From Tribonema minus (taxonomy: Eukaryota > Sar > Xanthophyceae > Tribonematales > Tribonemataceae): a DNA stretch of 64,000 nucleotides. The notes under the pieces were generated by a model. That model ran no database searches. It was not told the DNA's origin and worked only from the letters and a program-made list of their open reading frames with translations. Made by a program: the position numbers and the translations under genes. Positions 1 through 12,729 of this stretch are shown here, piece by piece. The stretch is from the NCBI GenBank assembly GCA_017506865.1, contig JAFCMP010000046.1, forward strand, positions 1,054,001 to 1,118,000, in the 5' to 3' direction. Position 1 is the stretch's first letter. Every line of letters starts with the position of its first letter.

Positions 1-1249
1 GCATCCATGACATTGGCATTTGCAGGTCGCCCAATTTTTTGTTCCCACTGGCAGATGCATGCCCGTGCACAATACCATGCATGACGTCACTGTTTTTACA
101 ATTGGCAACACCACAGGGTCACCACACACTGTGGCACCACCACTGCTGGTGCCTTCCACTGCAGTCATGAGTGGCTCGCCATGGTATATAACAGAAGCTG
201 ATGCAGCGTCAGCAAGCCATCCACACGCTGGTATCGTACAGACTCTGATTCAGAGATGAATCATCTTGATTCAGAGATGAATCATATCGACGACATCAGA
301 ATCTGGGCTGGACCGGCACGGGCACCGAGATGCAACTTGAATTTGTCGGCGGCACCTGAGCGCACACCCCTGTGCATGCATGCACCAACAAGATCTGGGC
401 TAGTGCTGCACAGGTACCATAATGCGGTGTATTGACAACACCTAGGCGCACATCACTGTGCATGAAATCGACTACACTACTCCATCCAGCATGTTCAGAG
501 AGAGTTTCCAAAAACCACATCTGCCATCCAGCATTTAGTAAGATTATCCACCATCCTCCAAGTCAGAGCATTGGCGGATCACATATGGCCTGTAGATGCA
601 ATTGAGTGGTAAGTCAACTGGAATGTTAACAATCACCGCTGCAACGATGGCAGGTGGTGTCCGACAGAGTAAGTGATGTCTCACTGGGCAAGGGCTTTTC
701 TCTTGATAGCAGACCAGCACAATGCTGGCTGATGCTGATGCATCGATGCTCGGTAAGACTTAGTAATGTGTGCATTATAGACTCATACTGGCACTTGAAG
801 GACTGCAACTTGTTAAGTGTCAGTTGCTGCTGAAACCAGAAAGATACAGTATGATGCAGTAGCACATGATACGCGGCGCTCCAACGTGCAACACACTCTG
901 CAATTGAAGCAACGCCTAGCAACGGTACTTTAGAGAATGCTGCTGCTGCTGCTGCTGCTGCACATGCTAGAGTCAGAGTACCATTTGGCGGCCAGTGAAA
1001 GCGACTTCCACTGCCCAACTGCACTTCATTGCAACTTGCCTGAACTTCAAGTAGAGTCGGAAGCTGGAAGTGGGACACTTTCAAGTTGCACTACCCTTGT
1101 TATTACACTGGCCTATGGCAGATCTGCTCAGAGAAGTGCAGGACCTACAACATCCTTACTACTAGTATGCGTCACGAACCAAACTTCAACTTCACGTTTG
1201 CACATGCTGGTTTTCATCAGAGTACTTCAGATTGAGTATATATTGCAAC
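1..1249. other. Region with no recognisable gene
   Basis: No reading frame here looks protein-like or ends at convincing splice sites. A ~20 bp unit (gattcagagatgaatca core) is repeated twice at about 246-287, and a short CTG run lies at about 937-962. It may be intergenic or intronic sequence of a gene off the left edge. Confidence 0.5.
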
Positions 1250-2205
1250 GCACCTCTGGCCCGGCCCTCATAGTGGCCGCATGTAGTATCCAGAGCCGTG
1301 GCACGCAGTGGCGGACGGGGAGCAACGTGATGTGCTAATGGTGGTGGTGGCGGGCTGCACGCGCCATGCTGCTGCTGTGCTTGCATTAGATGGATGGTAG
1401 TTCTGGTCTCGTTGGTGTGCGCCTGACGTGCTCGAATACATCGATCATGCCAGCCAGCCTGAGCATTGATCATGGCAGTATCAATGTCTCGTCTCGGATG
1501 CAAACAATATCTCCGTGTGAGCGGTTAAGCGTGTCGGTCCGCCAATGCAAGCGCCTGTTTTGGAAGGTGAAGTGGAGCCTCTTTGAAGAGAGGGGGGGCG
1601 GGGGGGGGGAGAAAATCTCGACTTTATATATGGAACGGCACACCCCGAGCTGCCCATGTATGCACAAATCGGCTTTGCGGTGAAAAACAAAGACCGAGGG
1701 GTGACTTTTAGGAACAACACTGGAGTTGAAGCTGAAACCAACTGTTCTGGCTGAGAGGCAGCCATTCATTCTCCACTCAAAGTTGCACACCATAACCCTA
1801 CTGCAGCGCCAAGTGCCTGAAGCTAAGCTGAGCAACAATACAGCCAGGGTCAGACTACAGCAGCAGGACTCAAGGCAAAACGACAGACCAGCGCAGGCTC
1901 CACAGGTGAGGTCATCTTGTCCTGTCATGTACGGTAACCGCCTCTCGGAAAACGCAGGAGGCGATACGGCAGACAGTGCATGGCACGGCATGCATGCATT
2001 ATGGTGTGTTTGGGCAATGGAAATAGCTGCAGCTATTGAAACAACTCACACAGTCACCGATTGACAGCTGCTCATCTGCATGGCACTGGCAGCAGCCCCC
2101 AGAGCTTAGAGTTGCACAGTTGCGAAAGCAGCAGGCAGGCAGCAAACTCAAAGCTTGAGGTGCTGCACCAATGCCATAGCGATGCATATCTGCAGCAACT
2201 TATGA
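1250..2205. repeat. 0.95 kb direct repeat, copy 1
   Basis: This segment is nearly the same, base for base, as 4450-5398, in the same orientation. Both copies run from an acctctggcc start to a tatctgcagca end and share an internal poly-G patch (about 1590-1610 here). Differences are scattered substitutions and small indels, and copy 2 has about 10 extra bases before its G run. Open frames of 110-175 codons occur on both strands, but indels between copies shift them, so they are probably not coding. The ends lack the TG...CA of a classical LTR and I see no target-site duplication. It is therefore either a segmental duplication or the terminal repeats of an unusual non-autonomous element. Confidence 0.85.
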
Positions 2206-4449
2206 CCGCTGCTGCCTTTTTTTTCAAGAGTTCAGAACTGCTTCGCCAGTGCTGTAGGTGAAGCATATGAGAAGCTCTCGTGCCCTTTCCACGTCAAGGA
2301 TGGGAAGGTGGACTATTCAAGTTGTGCCTTCTGCCTCTCGGACATGCATGCAGCCGAGGGGGGCGGAAGCGGAGTCCGCCCCCTGAGGTCTACCTACCGA
2401 GGCGGGGATTCACTTCAGTCTGCGAATGGCACTGCTTGCTTGGGGTAGACCTGCCATCGTAACTGTTCACTGTCTAGCTGCTACCACCGGTTCAGCAACA
2501 TAACTGCTTCATTAGTATGGTTTGTACGACCTGTTTTGTGGTGTTTGCAGGCAGATTGGTGCGGTTAGGCCCATGAACACATAAATAGCAGAGTTGTGAC
2601 GATTACAACTTGACCTCTTCCCCTCACACAGCCCCTCTCCTTCCCCAGCAAGATGCTAGAAATCCGCGCCGCCCATGTTGCTACAAGTGCATTACATCGC
2701 TAGCGTCAAGATCAATCTCAACCATCACTTGCACGTCTGACACATCAGAAAGCCCATCTCAGCCCCACCAGAATCCAACTCCCGTCGTGCAAGTCACTAC
2801 AGTTGCTGTGCGGCCGGTCGCGAGAAAAAGCGCCCTGAGGTCCAGACCACAGTGGCGGTTGGCATACTTGATAAAGCAAGCTGCTTCTGCGTACGTGCTA
2901 CTGTGACAGTGCAAAGGATTATTGACACTGGGCACATGCTGCAGGCGCTAAAGTGTTCTCAGACTGGCAAAAAAAGCAAAAAAAATATGAATTTCCAGCA
3001 GCAGGATGCACTCGATAAGCCGTCAAAGCGCTAGGCTGCCATGCCAGTTCAAAGCTTAAGCCAGCAGGCCGAGTGCTGCATGCCCACTTACACACATCGC
3101 AATTCCGCGTACCACTAATGCATGATCATGGGAATGCACAGTCTCACCTGGGCAAGTAACTGTGACGTAGTGCTGGCGTCAGCAGAAGACATCCATCATG
3201 CGAGCACATTGTGGTGCTGCGGTTGCTTAGGTTGATGTGGGGTACTCCCTGTTCAGCAATTTCAAGAGACGTCATTTGAGATAAGCAAGGAGGCTCACAA
3301 GTTCATATTTTGGGGTTGACATGATGGCAGTTTCTGCCCCATGGACGGGGTGCATTTCATGAGTGGCCCAAATCATTTCAGCGCTCCATGGTGCTGTGAG
3401 GTGCAAATCTGTGTTGTGTGCACACGCTCTTGTCCGCAAGTCATCTTTGTTGTTGCCAAAGACGCTGCCTGCAGTGCATGGCATATCGGTCACGGTGCTC
3501 GCTGTGTCAGGCACATGCTTCAGATGTAAAGCCATCATACCAGGGTGTCATGCCATCAGTGATTGATTGCGGCAATTCCCGCCAGCGCATTTGGTCAGTT
3601 TCACTCACAGACCCTTGTGCGCCCAGGCTGCGACAAGAAAGGAGACAATGTGCGGCAGCTTTGCTCAGCAGAGTGTGCTTGGCTGTCTGCTCTGCGTCAT
3701 GTTTTTCCGATTTGCTGCCTCAGGCTGCCTTACCGTGTTCATCACAACGAGTGCTGAGGTACGAAATATCCAAACAGCACTACACTGACAGTTGCAACAA
3801 ACTGTCAGGTGGAAAGAGGCAGTCACTGGCAGCCATGGTGCTGATAGTACCACAGATGGTGTCAGCAATGGGGGAGAAGGCCCACCACAGCGTATGACCC
3901 ACACATTGATAGAGCGGGGGGGGGGCTAGCCACCACAATGTTAATAGTTTACTAGCATTCATAGCAGGCAAGTGTCATACAAACATCATGAAAGCAAGCG
4001 CATTGCATGGCATGCAGATGAAAGTCTGCAGAGTGGAGGCTACGTTGCGTGGAGGCTACATGAGGCTTTCGCGAAGAGATAGGAAATCAGTATGCCTCCG
4101 TTGTACACAATCGTAACGCGGCTGAAAGAAACATTCGGCTAGCGGTCCTCAAGACGTGCCACAATAGGGATTCACGTACGCAACTCATTTGGCCTAATTC
4201 AGAGGTCATGAACACAGAAATAGTGCTTTTTCAGCAGGCGCGATCATTGATGCTCTCGTGAAGACAATCGGTGTTTGCTGATGCCATGTGGACCCCTCAA
4301 ACTCCGTGCAGGTGAAAGATTGTTGGAGGGTGAGCACTGCAAGTCTCATGGCAATGAACCTGGCAGATTTGACAAGTGCTATGTAAGGAAGTTTGCCAAT
4401 TTTGGATCAACTTCAAGTTCGTCCTCAGCGGACAAATCCGTAGCGTAGC
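2206..4449. other. Unique spacer between the two 0.95 kb repeats
   Basis: This is 2.2 kb with no supportable gene. If the flanking repeats are terminal repeats, this would be the internal part of the element, but I see no polymerase, integrase, gag-like or tRNA-primer-like signal. A plus-strand frame at 3418-3897 contains an LSGGKRQ string resembling an ABC-transporter signature, but no Walker motifs accompany it. Confidence 0.4.
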
Positions 4450-5398
4450 GTACCTCTGGCCCTCATAGCGGCCGCATGTAGTATCCAGAGCTGTGGCACG
4501 CAGTGGCGGACGGGGAGCAACGTGATGTGCTAATGGTGGCGGTGGCGGGCTGCACGCGCCATGCTGCTGCTGTGCTTGCATTAGATGGATGGTAGTTCTG
4601 GTCTCGTTGGTGTGCGCCTGACGTGCTCGAATACATCGATCATGCCAGCCAGCCTGAGCATTGATCATGGCAGTAACAACGTCTCGTCTCGGATGCAAAC
4701 AATATCTCCGTGTGAGCGGTTAAGCGTGTCGGTCCGCCATGCAAGCGCCTGTTTTGGAAGGTGAAGTGGAGCCTCTTTGGGTTTTCCAGAAGAGAGGGGA
4801 GGCGGGGGGGGGGGAGAAATCTCGAATTTATATATGGAACGGCACACCCCGAGCTGCCCATGTATGCACAAATCGGCTTTGCGGTGAAAAACAAAGACCG
4901 AGGGGTGCCTTTTAGGAACAACACTGGAGTTGAAGCTGAAACCAACTGTTCTGGCTGAGAGGCAGCCATTCCATTCTCCACTCAAAGTTGCACACCATAA
5001 ACTACTGCAGCGCCAAGTGCCTGAAGCTAAGCTGAGCAACAATACAGCCAGGGTCAGACTACAGCAGCAGGACTCAAGGCAAAACGACAGACCAGCGCAG
5101 GCTCCACAGGTGAGGTCATCTTGTCCTGTCATGTACGGTAACCGCCTCTCGGAAAACGCAGGAGGCGATACGGCAGACACTGCATGGCACGGCATGCATG
5201 CATTATGGTGTGTTCGGGCAATGGAAATAGCTGCAGCTATTGAAACAACTCACACAGTCACCGGTTGACAGCTGCTCATCTGCATGGCACTGGCAGCAGC
5301 CCCAGAGCTTAGAGTTGCACAGTTGCAAAAGCAGCAGGCAGGCAATCTCAAAGCTTGAGGTGCTGCACCAATGCCGAACAGCGTATGCATATCTGCAG
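4450..5398. repeat. 0.95 kb direct repeat, copy 2
   Basis: Second copy of the element at 1250-2205, same orientation. It ends about 290 bases upstream of the kelch gene's start codon, so it could contribute promoter sequence to that gene. It differs from copy 1 by point changes and by a short insertion near 4780 just before the G-rich patch (about 4800-4815). Confidence 0.85.
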
Positions 5399-5688
5399 CA
5401 TGAAATTACGATCACTGCAGGGTCTCCTTGCGCTGTGCACAGGGTAAGCTTTTCCACTTCAACATCAGGAACATATTTCCGTGGTGGTGTGACGAGCTGC
5501 AGTGTGTGTCAGGGCACTCCTTCTTAGTTTCACCTGAGTTGTGGGTCAAAATGAAGATAACGTTGAGTCTGTTATTGCATCACGCTTGTTGTGGACAGCC
5601 CGCTAACTCATTGTGAAACCGCCTGGGCGGCCTTTTTGTGCTCGCAGTTTTCACCATTATAGCACAGCGACAACCCTCAACCGCCAGC

Positions 5689-8600
5689 ATGGGCGTCGCG
5701 AACTCAAAGCGGACAGCGCTGCTGAGCGCAGGAGGACACTCGGACACCAGCGACAATGACGCGGTGCATGCCTGCTCCTTGCGGCCGACAAGCGTGGACC
5801 AATATCACAGGTACGTGCCATATGACTGCAGTTACATATCAGCGTGCACAGACGCAGTGATATGCTTAGTACTGGTTATGCGACTGTGGCAGCATGCATA
5901 CATGCGCAGCACGGCGACACTGCAGCGAGAGCTTGATGCGCGTGGTAAAAGTGACGCCCGAAACTCCCGTGACGTGACGTGACCTCATGCAGTTGTGGAA
6001 AATGTTCACCAGTGCAGCAAGCCCTGAACGTGCATGGTGCAGCTCTGCCTGACACGGCTTCATGCGCAACAGCACCACTCAGACAGCAGCAGCGCACACA
6101 TATCATCTCACGCGCTATCGCCACACCTGAAACCCTCGCAGCTCAACACGGCCCTTCCACAAACAATCCCTCGCTTCGCTTCACACACCAGGTGGCTCTA
6201 CTGCCAGGGGCCCACAAGCACGTGCGGCGCAGACGGCGAGAAGGCGCTATCAACGCCGCCCAGCCCTCGAAGCGGACACACGGTGTGTCTGGTGGGGGGG
6301 AAGGCGTACCTGTTTGGGGGGTGCGGGAGGTCCGCAGGGGTGGAGGACAAGTGCCTCAACGACCTGCACAGCTTTGACGTGGAGACGCTGCGCTGGGAGA
6401 GAGTAGGTACGTAAGAACGTTGCATTCGATAGTACAAATGCGCATGAGCACCACCTTCTCGGTGAGTGAGCGCAAGAGCTGCATATGCATCTTGCAATTT
6501 TGCCCCTCAGGCGGAAGGCAAATAAAGTTCTTGAGCACAATTTCTTAAGGAAAGCTATGCGCCGTGTCAGGACTTGACAGACGTGCTCCGTGTCGGGCAT
6601 ACCCTTCGAAGTAGTGTGCCAGTCTGTTGGTGTGTGTTGATGTTCTGTACTTCGTTGCGGGCATATGCCATTGGCAGTTGTTTGCAAAGGCACTGGCACA
6701 CCTCCAAGCGTGTTATTGAGCAGACCAACAGCGCGCACCGTGCTCACTCACTCACTCACTCACTCACTCACTCACTCACTCAGTTAACGCTTTCACTCAC
6801 ACTGACTATACATACGTACCCCTAACATATATGCGCCGCGCGCGCTGCTCGCTCCCTCTCCGCAGAGACACGAGGCGCGGAACAGCCAGCGGTGCGGCGC
6901 TCCGCAGCCATGTGCGCACTCGATGACGGGCGCTTCTTACTCTCCGGCGGCGCTGGCGACGATCCGGATCACCTGCGCAGCGACCTCTACCTCTTTGTCA
7001 CGCACACGCGCGTCTGGACCAAGCTGCTGGAGGTGAGCGCGCGCACTCGACGAAAATGGCGCGTTGTTGTTGAGGTGGCGGCGGCAATGTAGTGTCCGTC
7101 GCGCGGTGCGCAGGGGGCACGGGATGGGACATGGGGGGGGGGGGTCTGTGCGTCTGCAAGGACCTGCTGGGCGCAACCTCGTGTAGTCTGGTGCAGAGGG
7201 AATTCTGACGTGTACATCGCCTCATTTCCTGCTGCAAAGCAACCTCTGGTGCAGAGAAACTCTGGTTTACATCCTCTCATGTCACGCCACAAGTAATTTA
7301 TGGTACATGGCAATCTCTGTGAGTGTGCTAGCATTCAATCACAGTCAAACGTTGTCCTGCGCCATCAACTATTGTACTTCGCGCCAGTACCCCCCCCCCA
7401 CTCGCATGCTGACTCCACTCTCGACTTGTCGACTCTGTGTTGTTTTTTTCTGTTGCGTAACTGCCAGGGCCCAGAGGCCAAGCCTTTCTGCCTGTGCGGC
7501 CAGAGCGCATGCCTGTGGCAAGACACCATACTCTTCTTCGGAGGGAGCACCGGCCTGGAGTACAGCAACGCACTGCACCAGTACAACCTCAAAACCAACA
7601 GGTGGCAGCAGCTGGCCACGCTGGGGCCGCGGCCGACGCCGCGATACAAGCACCAGGTTAGTATTGCTGTTTCTGCATGCGGTGTACAGTGTAGCCTCTC
7701 ACTTCAGCAACCTTTATAGTGTGTGTACACAGGGCGCTGAAGGTGCACAAACATGGCTTGCCAAATCTACTACTTCGAAGTACTATACAACCCCTCCTGC
7801 TGTCCACGTTTAGCCTTTCCGCGACCGAACTGCGTGCAGAGTATCAATCACACGCGGCGACTCACCCAGCATCCAAACATCGCACAACGCTGCTGGTCAC
7901 ACCTTGCACAGACATACAGTTACCAGAGGCCGCTGCTCACTGCCGTCCCCCCCTGCCCCCCCCCCCCCTTCTCAGGCGTTCATTCACGGCTCCAGCATGT
8001 ACGTGATCGGCGGCGGCTGCTTCAAGCCGCTGTGCGAGGACATTGACGTGCACCGCCTGGACCTGACCACCATGACGTGGCGACAGGTGGCGACGCGCGG
8101 CAGCGTGCCCATGGCGCGCGTCGCGCATACGTGCGCGTACGACAGCTCTGAGGGTGAGCATTTGGTGGAACTTGAAGTTTTGAGTTGAGGTATGACAACA
8201 GCTCTGTAGACACTCGCGCGGCCTTTCGCAAGCTCTGAGGGTGAGCACGTGGTCGCACTGGAAGTTCTTAGTTGAAGTATGGTATAACAGCTGTATGCCA
8301 CGCGCACGCTCATGCAACAGACACGCTCTGAGGGCGGCGAAGCATGCCGGCCACTTGAGGTTCTGGGCGAAGTATGTATAAAATATGCCTCGCATGCATG
8401 CGTGGTGACAGGGATCACGATGGTGTGCGCTATATGTCACCTGCATTGAATTGTCAGCAAGCCATGCTGCAAACGCGCATGTGAATTGCACCTCCAACCA
8501 ACTGTACGCCATGTCGCAGCATCAGCCAACAGGGCTGATTCAGAGGTGTACAGTAGTCTTCATTGTCTCAGCAGCAGCATACGTCTTTGGCTTGCCATCG

Positions 8601-10035
8601 GTTTAACAGTAAGAGTGACGCGCCCCTCCTCAACAACGCGCAGGCGGCGCTGTCTACATGTGGGGCGGCTTCACTGCAGGGCTGCAGTGTCTGCGTAACT
8701 TCTACAGACTCTCCCTGGACACCCACACATGGACGGCCATACCGGCGCTGCGCACGGAACTCTCTCCAAGCGCGAGATCGTTCCACGGAAGCATCTTCAG
8801 TGCGGGCTCCGTGTACGTCTTCAGCGGCAGCAACGGCTCTGAGAAGTTCTCGGACGTGTGGCGGTACCAGGTAAATACAACTTCAACTTCAACAAGTATA
8901 TTTCTAAGGCGCAGCTGTCACTGAGCACGTTGTATGCGGCACTAGTAAAGAACTGTTGTAGACAATGGATTTGCCGTTTGTTACTGCAGATGCTGATGTC
9001 AGCGCGCTCACGGCTCAGCGAATGGAGCGTCAACCTCATCATCATGCCATCAACACCAGTCCTGCACACGTACCGCTTGCGCTCGACGTATGCGACATTG
9101 ACACTGCCTCGTGCACGCGTGGCAAGGCCCAAGCACGCAGCGCGCACTACGCAGCAGTGCTCCGTAAGGCGTACTTAGCAGTGCTGACCTCCTTCCCCCT
9201 ACTCCTCCCCCCCTGTTGTTGTGAGCAGGTCCGTCAGACCCCACCCCCCCTCCTCACCCTGGCAGCCAGGGCCCTGCTGGCTCAAACGCTGACTGCCGCT
9301 CTGGCCGCCAGCCAAACAATGACGACGAGCGCTGTTGCCATGTGTGGCAGTGATCCGCCTCACGGCTGCGGCTGCAGAACGGGCAGCGCCGCCAGCTTCA
9401 GCAGCAGCAGCAGCGGCAGCGGCAGCAGCGGTGGCGGCGGCGGCGGTAGCCACGGCGGAGCTCACTATGGCGGCAGTGCTCACGGCCACAATTATGCTTT
9501 TGGGACGGCGTTCTCGTGCCGCAGGCGCAAGCGCGACCCTGCTGAAGGTGCGTTTGACCTACTGAAGTTGACAATGGAGCAGGGCCTGTCATTCATCAGC
9601 CGCGCTCAATCACAGCGTAGTCCCTTAGGGTCAGTGTTAGGGTGAGTATTAGGTTCCACTGTGAAATGCCAGGCAGTTGAAGTGCACCGCTCTTCAACTT
9701 GCATCACGGCAACTGCCCTTGTTGAAGTGTTTCGCCGGACAGCGCCCGTCAATGTACCTCCCAAAACCAAGTTCGCCAACCCTACATACGCTCACCCTAT
9801 ATACATACCCCTTGCCCCCCCCTCCGCAGACGCCGCAACGGCCCCCGCCACCGGCTCCCACATGGGCAGCGGCGGCGCCACCAAGACGCGAACGCGCCCC
9901 GGCACCGGCGCCCCCCGCGTGCACGCGCGCGCCCCCCTGTCCTCCCACCCCAGCATCAGCCCCGCAGACGTCCTGCCCGTGGAGCTCAAGCACGCGCTGT
10001 CGCACATGAACGTGCTCGCGGACCGCATCGTGTGA
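5689..10035 (+). CDS. Kelch-repeat beta-propeller protein, KLHDC10-like, with N-myristoylation consensus
   Basis: I assembled nine exons, 598 codons: 5689-5810, 6192-6406, 6866-7032, 7468-7656, 7976-8153, 8644-8870, 8990-9163, 9229-9547, 9830-10035. All junctions are GT-AG and in phase. Residues ~55-366 hold about six kelch repeats, with GG doublets (AYLFGG, ILFFGG, MYVIGGG, VYMWGG) followed by W in TLRW, TNRW, MTWR and HTW; this is a propeller protein-interaction domain. The run RYKH...YVIGGG resembles animal KLHDC10, a substrate receptor for CUL2 ubiquitin ligases; that role here is inference. The start MGVANSKR fits the N-myristoylation pattern MGxxxS, suggesting membrane attachment. The tail (425-598) is Ser/Gly-rich with a basic RRRKR patch. 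Exon 7 is the weak point: another acceptor (exon start 8962) gives a more protein-like frame, but its phase does not fit exon 8. Confidence 0.82.
6743..6782. repeat. (TCAC)n microsatellite in kelch intron 2
   Basis: About ten perfect tandem tetranucleotides between kelch exons 2 and 3, ending roughly 85 bases before the acceptor. No coding role is apparent. Confidence 0.95.
8145..8375 (+). repeat. Tandem copies of the end of kelch exon 5 plus its splice donor
   Basis: The true exon ends ctctgagg before gtgagca at 8154. The same block (gctctgagg, then gtgagcac with a related ~45 bp downstream sequence containing (a/t)gttgaagtatg-like text) recurs at about 8230-8285. A more degraded version lies at about 8325-8375, where the donor has become gcggcg. 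The unit is about 85-95 bp, and all copies lie in the downstream intron. Confidence 0.8.
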
Positions 10036-12729
10036 CGGGGGGTGCGCCCCCCCCCCCCCCCCCCCCCCCCGCCCGCTTCCCCCTCCCTGCGCCCCCCCCC
10101 TTGGCCCCGCGCGTGGAGCTCGAGCCGGTGCAGTGGCGGCAGCGCTCGGCAACAGTGCTCAGTGTGACTGACACGTCAGTACGCCAGCGCTCGGCGGCTG
10201 TGCACTGTTCGGCCGTCGCTCCGCTGGGGGGCAGGAGTGCTGCGCTTAACCTTCAGCTAGCGGCAGTACACCTCAGCGCTGTGCTCACCGCTCGCGCTGG
10301 TGGAGTTTCCGGCCCTCCGCCTCCGGGCCGTCGCTGGGTCTGCGCAGCCACGAGCGGCTATGTAGCGGCAAAGCGAGGCTCTTGCAGCCCGCCGCAGCTG
10401 TGGCCGCGCCCTCTGTGTGCATGGCGTCGCTTTCTGGGCGACAGTTGAGCACAGCTGTGCCGAGCCCCCCGGAGCCGCGCGCAGCGGCGGACGCCATCCT
10501 TTGCTATAAGGCATCGGAGTCGTGTCGCCTTGCCGCGTTGACGCTGCAGTGCTCAGCAATGCTCACCGGGTCACGCCATGGTACTGGCGCTCGGTGAGCA
10601 GCAGCGGCAGCACGCGCGCGCCGCACCAACTGCACCAGCGGAGCGGCGCCAGCAGCAGAAGCAGCGCCGCGCGCAACGGCAGCAGCACCAGCAGCGCCAG
10701 CGAGCGGCAGCACGATGATGCTTTGCGGAATGCTGTTGGACGGGTGGCATCAGGCACGCTTTGAGAGCGCTGCTGCTGAGCATCGCTGCAGCGTGATAGT
10801 GCTGAGCACTGCTGCTGCAGCTGCTGCAGCTGAGCGTTGCTGTCTCGGAGGCCAGCCTTCAGGCAGCACAAGCGCCATCAGCGGCACTTGTGCTGGAGTC
10901 ACCCGCGGTTCGCCCGGGTCCAACGAGCGCCATGCTGCGGTTCTCAGGCAGCGTCTCATGTGGGCAGCGGTGCTTAGCACGCTGTCATCCACCACACCGT
11001 CACGGTTGCCGTCACTTTCATGTTTGTTTGCATGTTGTCCGTAGCGTTGCCGTCATGTATGTACAGCAGGGGGCGCCCCCTTCAGTGTCCGTATCGGCGA
11101 TTGCGTGCGCCCTCGCTAAACCCCCCCCGTTTTCCCCCATAGATGGCACGGCTCAGACAAGCACATGCGGCTGCGCACCTCTTGCGGCTCGCGCGCATCA
11201 CATGTCACCTTTTAATGCATACTGCACTCAACTGCTACTCTTTTGCCCCTTGTGTGTTTCGGCCTTCCTTGTGCCCTGCTGTCAATGCTAGCATTTTGTG
11301 TTTGCTCTGCTAATGGTGCTCTTTTAAGATTCAAATGCTTGTTTCATGGACGCACTACTGTAGCTACTTTGTATGGATGTGCTCTGAATGTACTGACAGC
11401 GTGTGCACGGCGTACTGCTTTTCACGGTGTCAGTGCTTGCTGAATTTGCTCATGTCATGTCATATGTGGTCAAATGCATCACATGACTGATTTTATCAAA
11501 TATCAAATGACTGATTTTATCAAATGGCTTCTGAAAAGCTCTTTCCAAACAAAGGTAGGTACTTTGAAGTGTGTGTGAGGAAATGAGCCGATCATGGTTT
11601 TTGCCAAATGCGCCTGCTGCTTGACAGTTCTTCAATGCAATTGGTGACAGAATGAGGACTGTGAACGAAGGTGATGAACTTCCACAGAGTGCACATTCAG
11701 CACCGTGGCCATCAGCTTGACAGCCAATTAACTCACATCAAGGCACCGAATGACGACGTGAGGCGAATACGCACATCACAGAGAAGGCACATTGAGCAGT
11801 GCAGAAACGTAGGGTAGCTACACCATAAACACTTTACAATTACATGTGGCGGAACCCGCTCTGTCTTCTCAGCCAATGTGAGTGATAAGGGGTGGCCGCG
11901 GAACACCCCAAAGAGCGCACCACCAAACGCACTGGAAACAATCGTGTGCCCCCCCCCCCCCCCTCCCATAATTGCCCTCAGAACACACCTCTCTGAGTGG
12001 CTCAAAAGTCCCCATCATGATTCGCTGACGCGAATGGTCCCAAGCTCCAAGTGTGGATTTTACTGTGCCTAGTTGAGCACGCACATATATAGTGTACACA
12101 CATTGTGTCATGGGCCTGCATCCTCGTGCTAGCAGGCATCGATGATTCTTGCATGAGTCCCCGCTGCACACACACACCTCCCCCCCCCACCACACCACCC
12201 CTTGTACACGTGTGCGTGGGCGTCGTCGCTCAGCAAAGAACCCCTGCTGCCCAGTGCTAGATGCCACATTTGCACGCAAATCTGCGCTGCAGCAGCTGCT
12301 TGCGCCTGACGAGCTGTGGACACTGGTAACTTATTGAAGCTGTGCTGGGTGTGCGCCCTTTATGCTGCAGCGCGCATCAGGACTGAGCAGTGCTGCAGCG
12401 GCAAGAGCGCCTGCACGATAGCCTCCACCAGGGGCACTGCGTGTTGTTGGCAGCGGCCCAAACAGCGCCAGTCTATATGCCGCCACGCGGCAGGCCCGGC
12501 TCGCTCTACCGCAGCTTGGTGCGCGCTACGCTACGGGACGGACGCAGCGCTGTACTGCAGGGAGGCGACCAGCGCGCGCAGCGGCGGGGGAAGATTGCGC
12601 CATAGAGACAACACCCTGTATGCACGCATGCACGCTGTCAACGTGGCCGCTCTGCCAAAAGCGCCCATTGCCCGCAGCGCCAGCGGCGGCAGTGGCGTAG
12701 CAGCGGCGCCGCCGCCGGACTGGCGCCCT
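10036..12729. other. Intergenic region between the kelch gene and the convergent minus-strand gene
   Basis: This should contain the 3' UTRs of both neighbours. It holds a run of 24 C at about 10047-10070 right after the kelch stop, a second C run at about 11950-11963, CAG/GCG-rich low-complexity sequence at 10600-10830 with many gtgctgagcac-like palindromes, and an AT-rich ~24 bp unit (tgactgattttatcaaat) repeated twice at about 11482-11525. Open frames are Ala-rich shadows of the trinucleotide bias. I see no gene. Confidence 0.5.

Noticed and set aside
1470-1991. Minus-strand open frame of ~173 codons in repeat copy 1 and its counterpart at 4665-5195
   Set aside because: The two copies differ by frame-shifting indels, the composition is not protein-like, and there are equally long frames on the other strand.
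3418-3897. Frame containing LSGGKRQSLAAMVLIVPQMV, like an ABC-transporter signature
   Set aside because: No Walker A or B, D-loop or other ABC segments nearby in any frame; likely chance or too decayed to support.
1250-5398. Calling the pair a bona fide LTR retrotransposon
   Set aside because: No TG...CA ends, target-site duplication, primer-binding site, or gag/pol signal.
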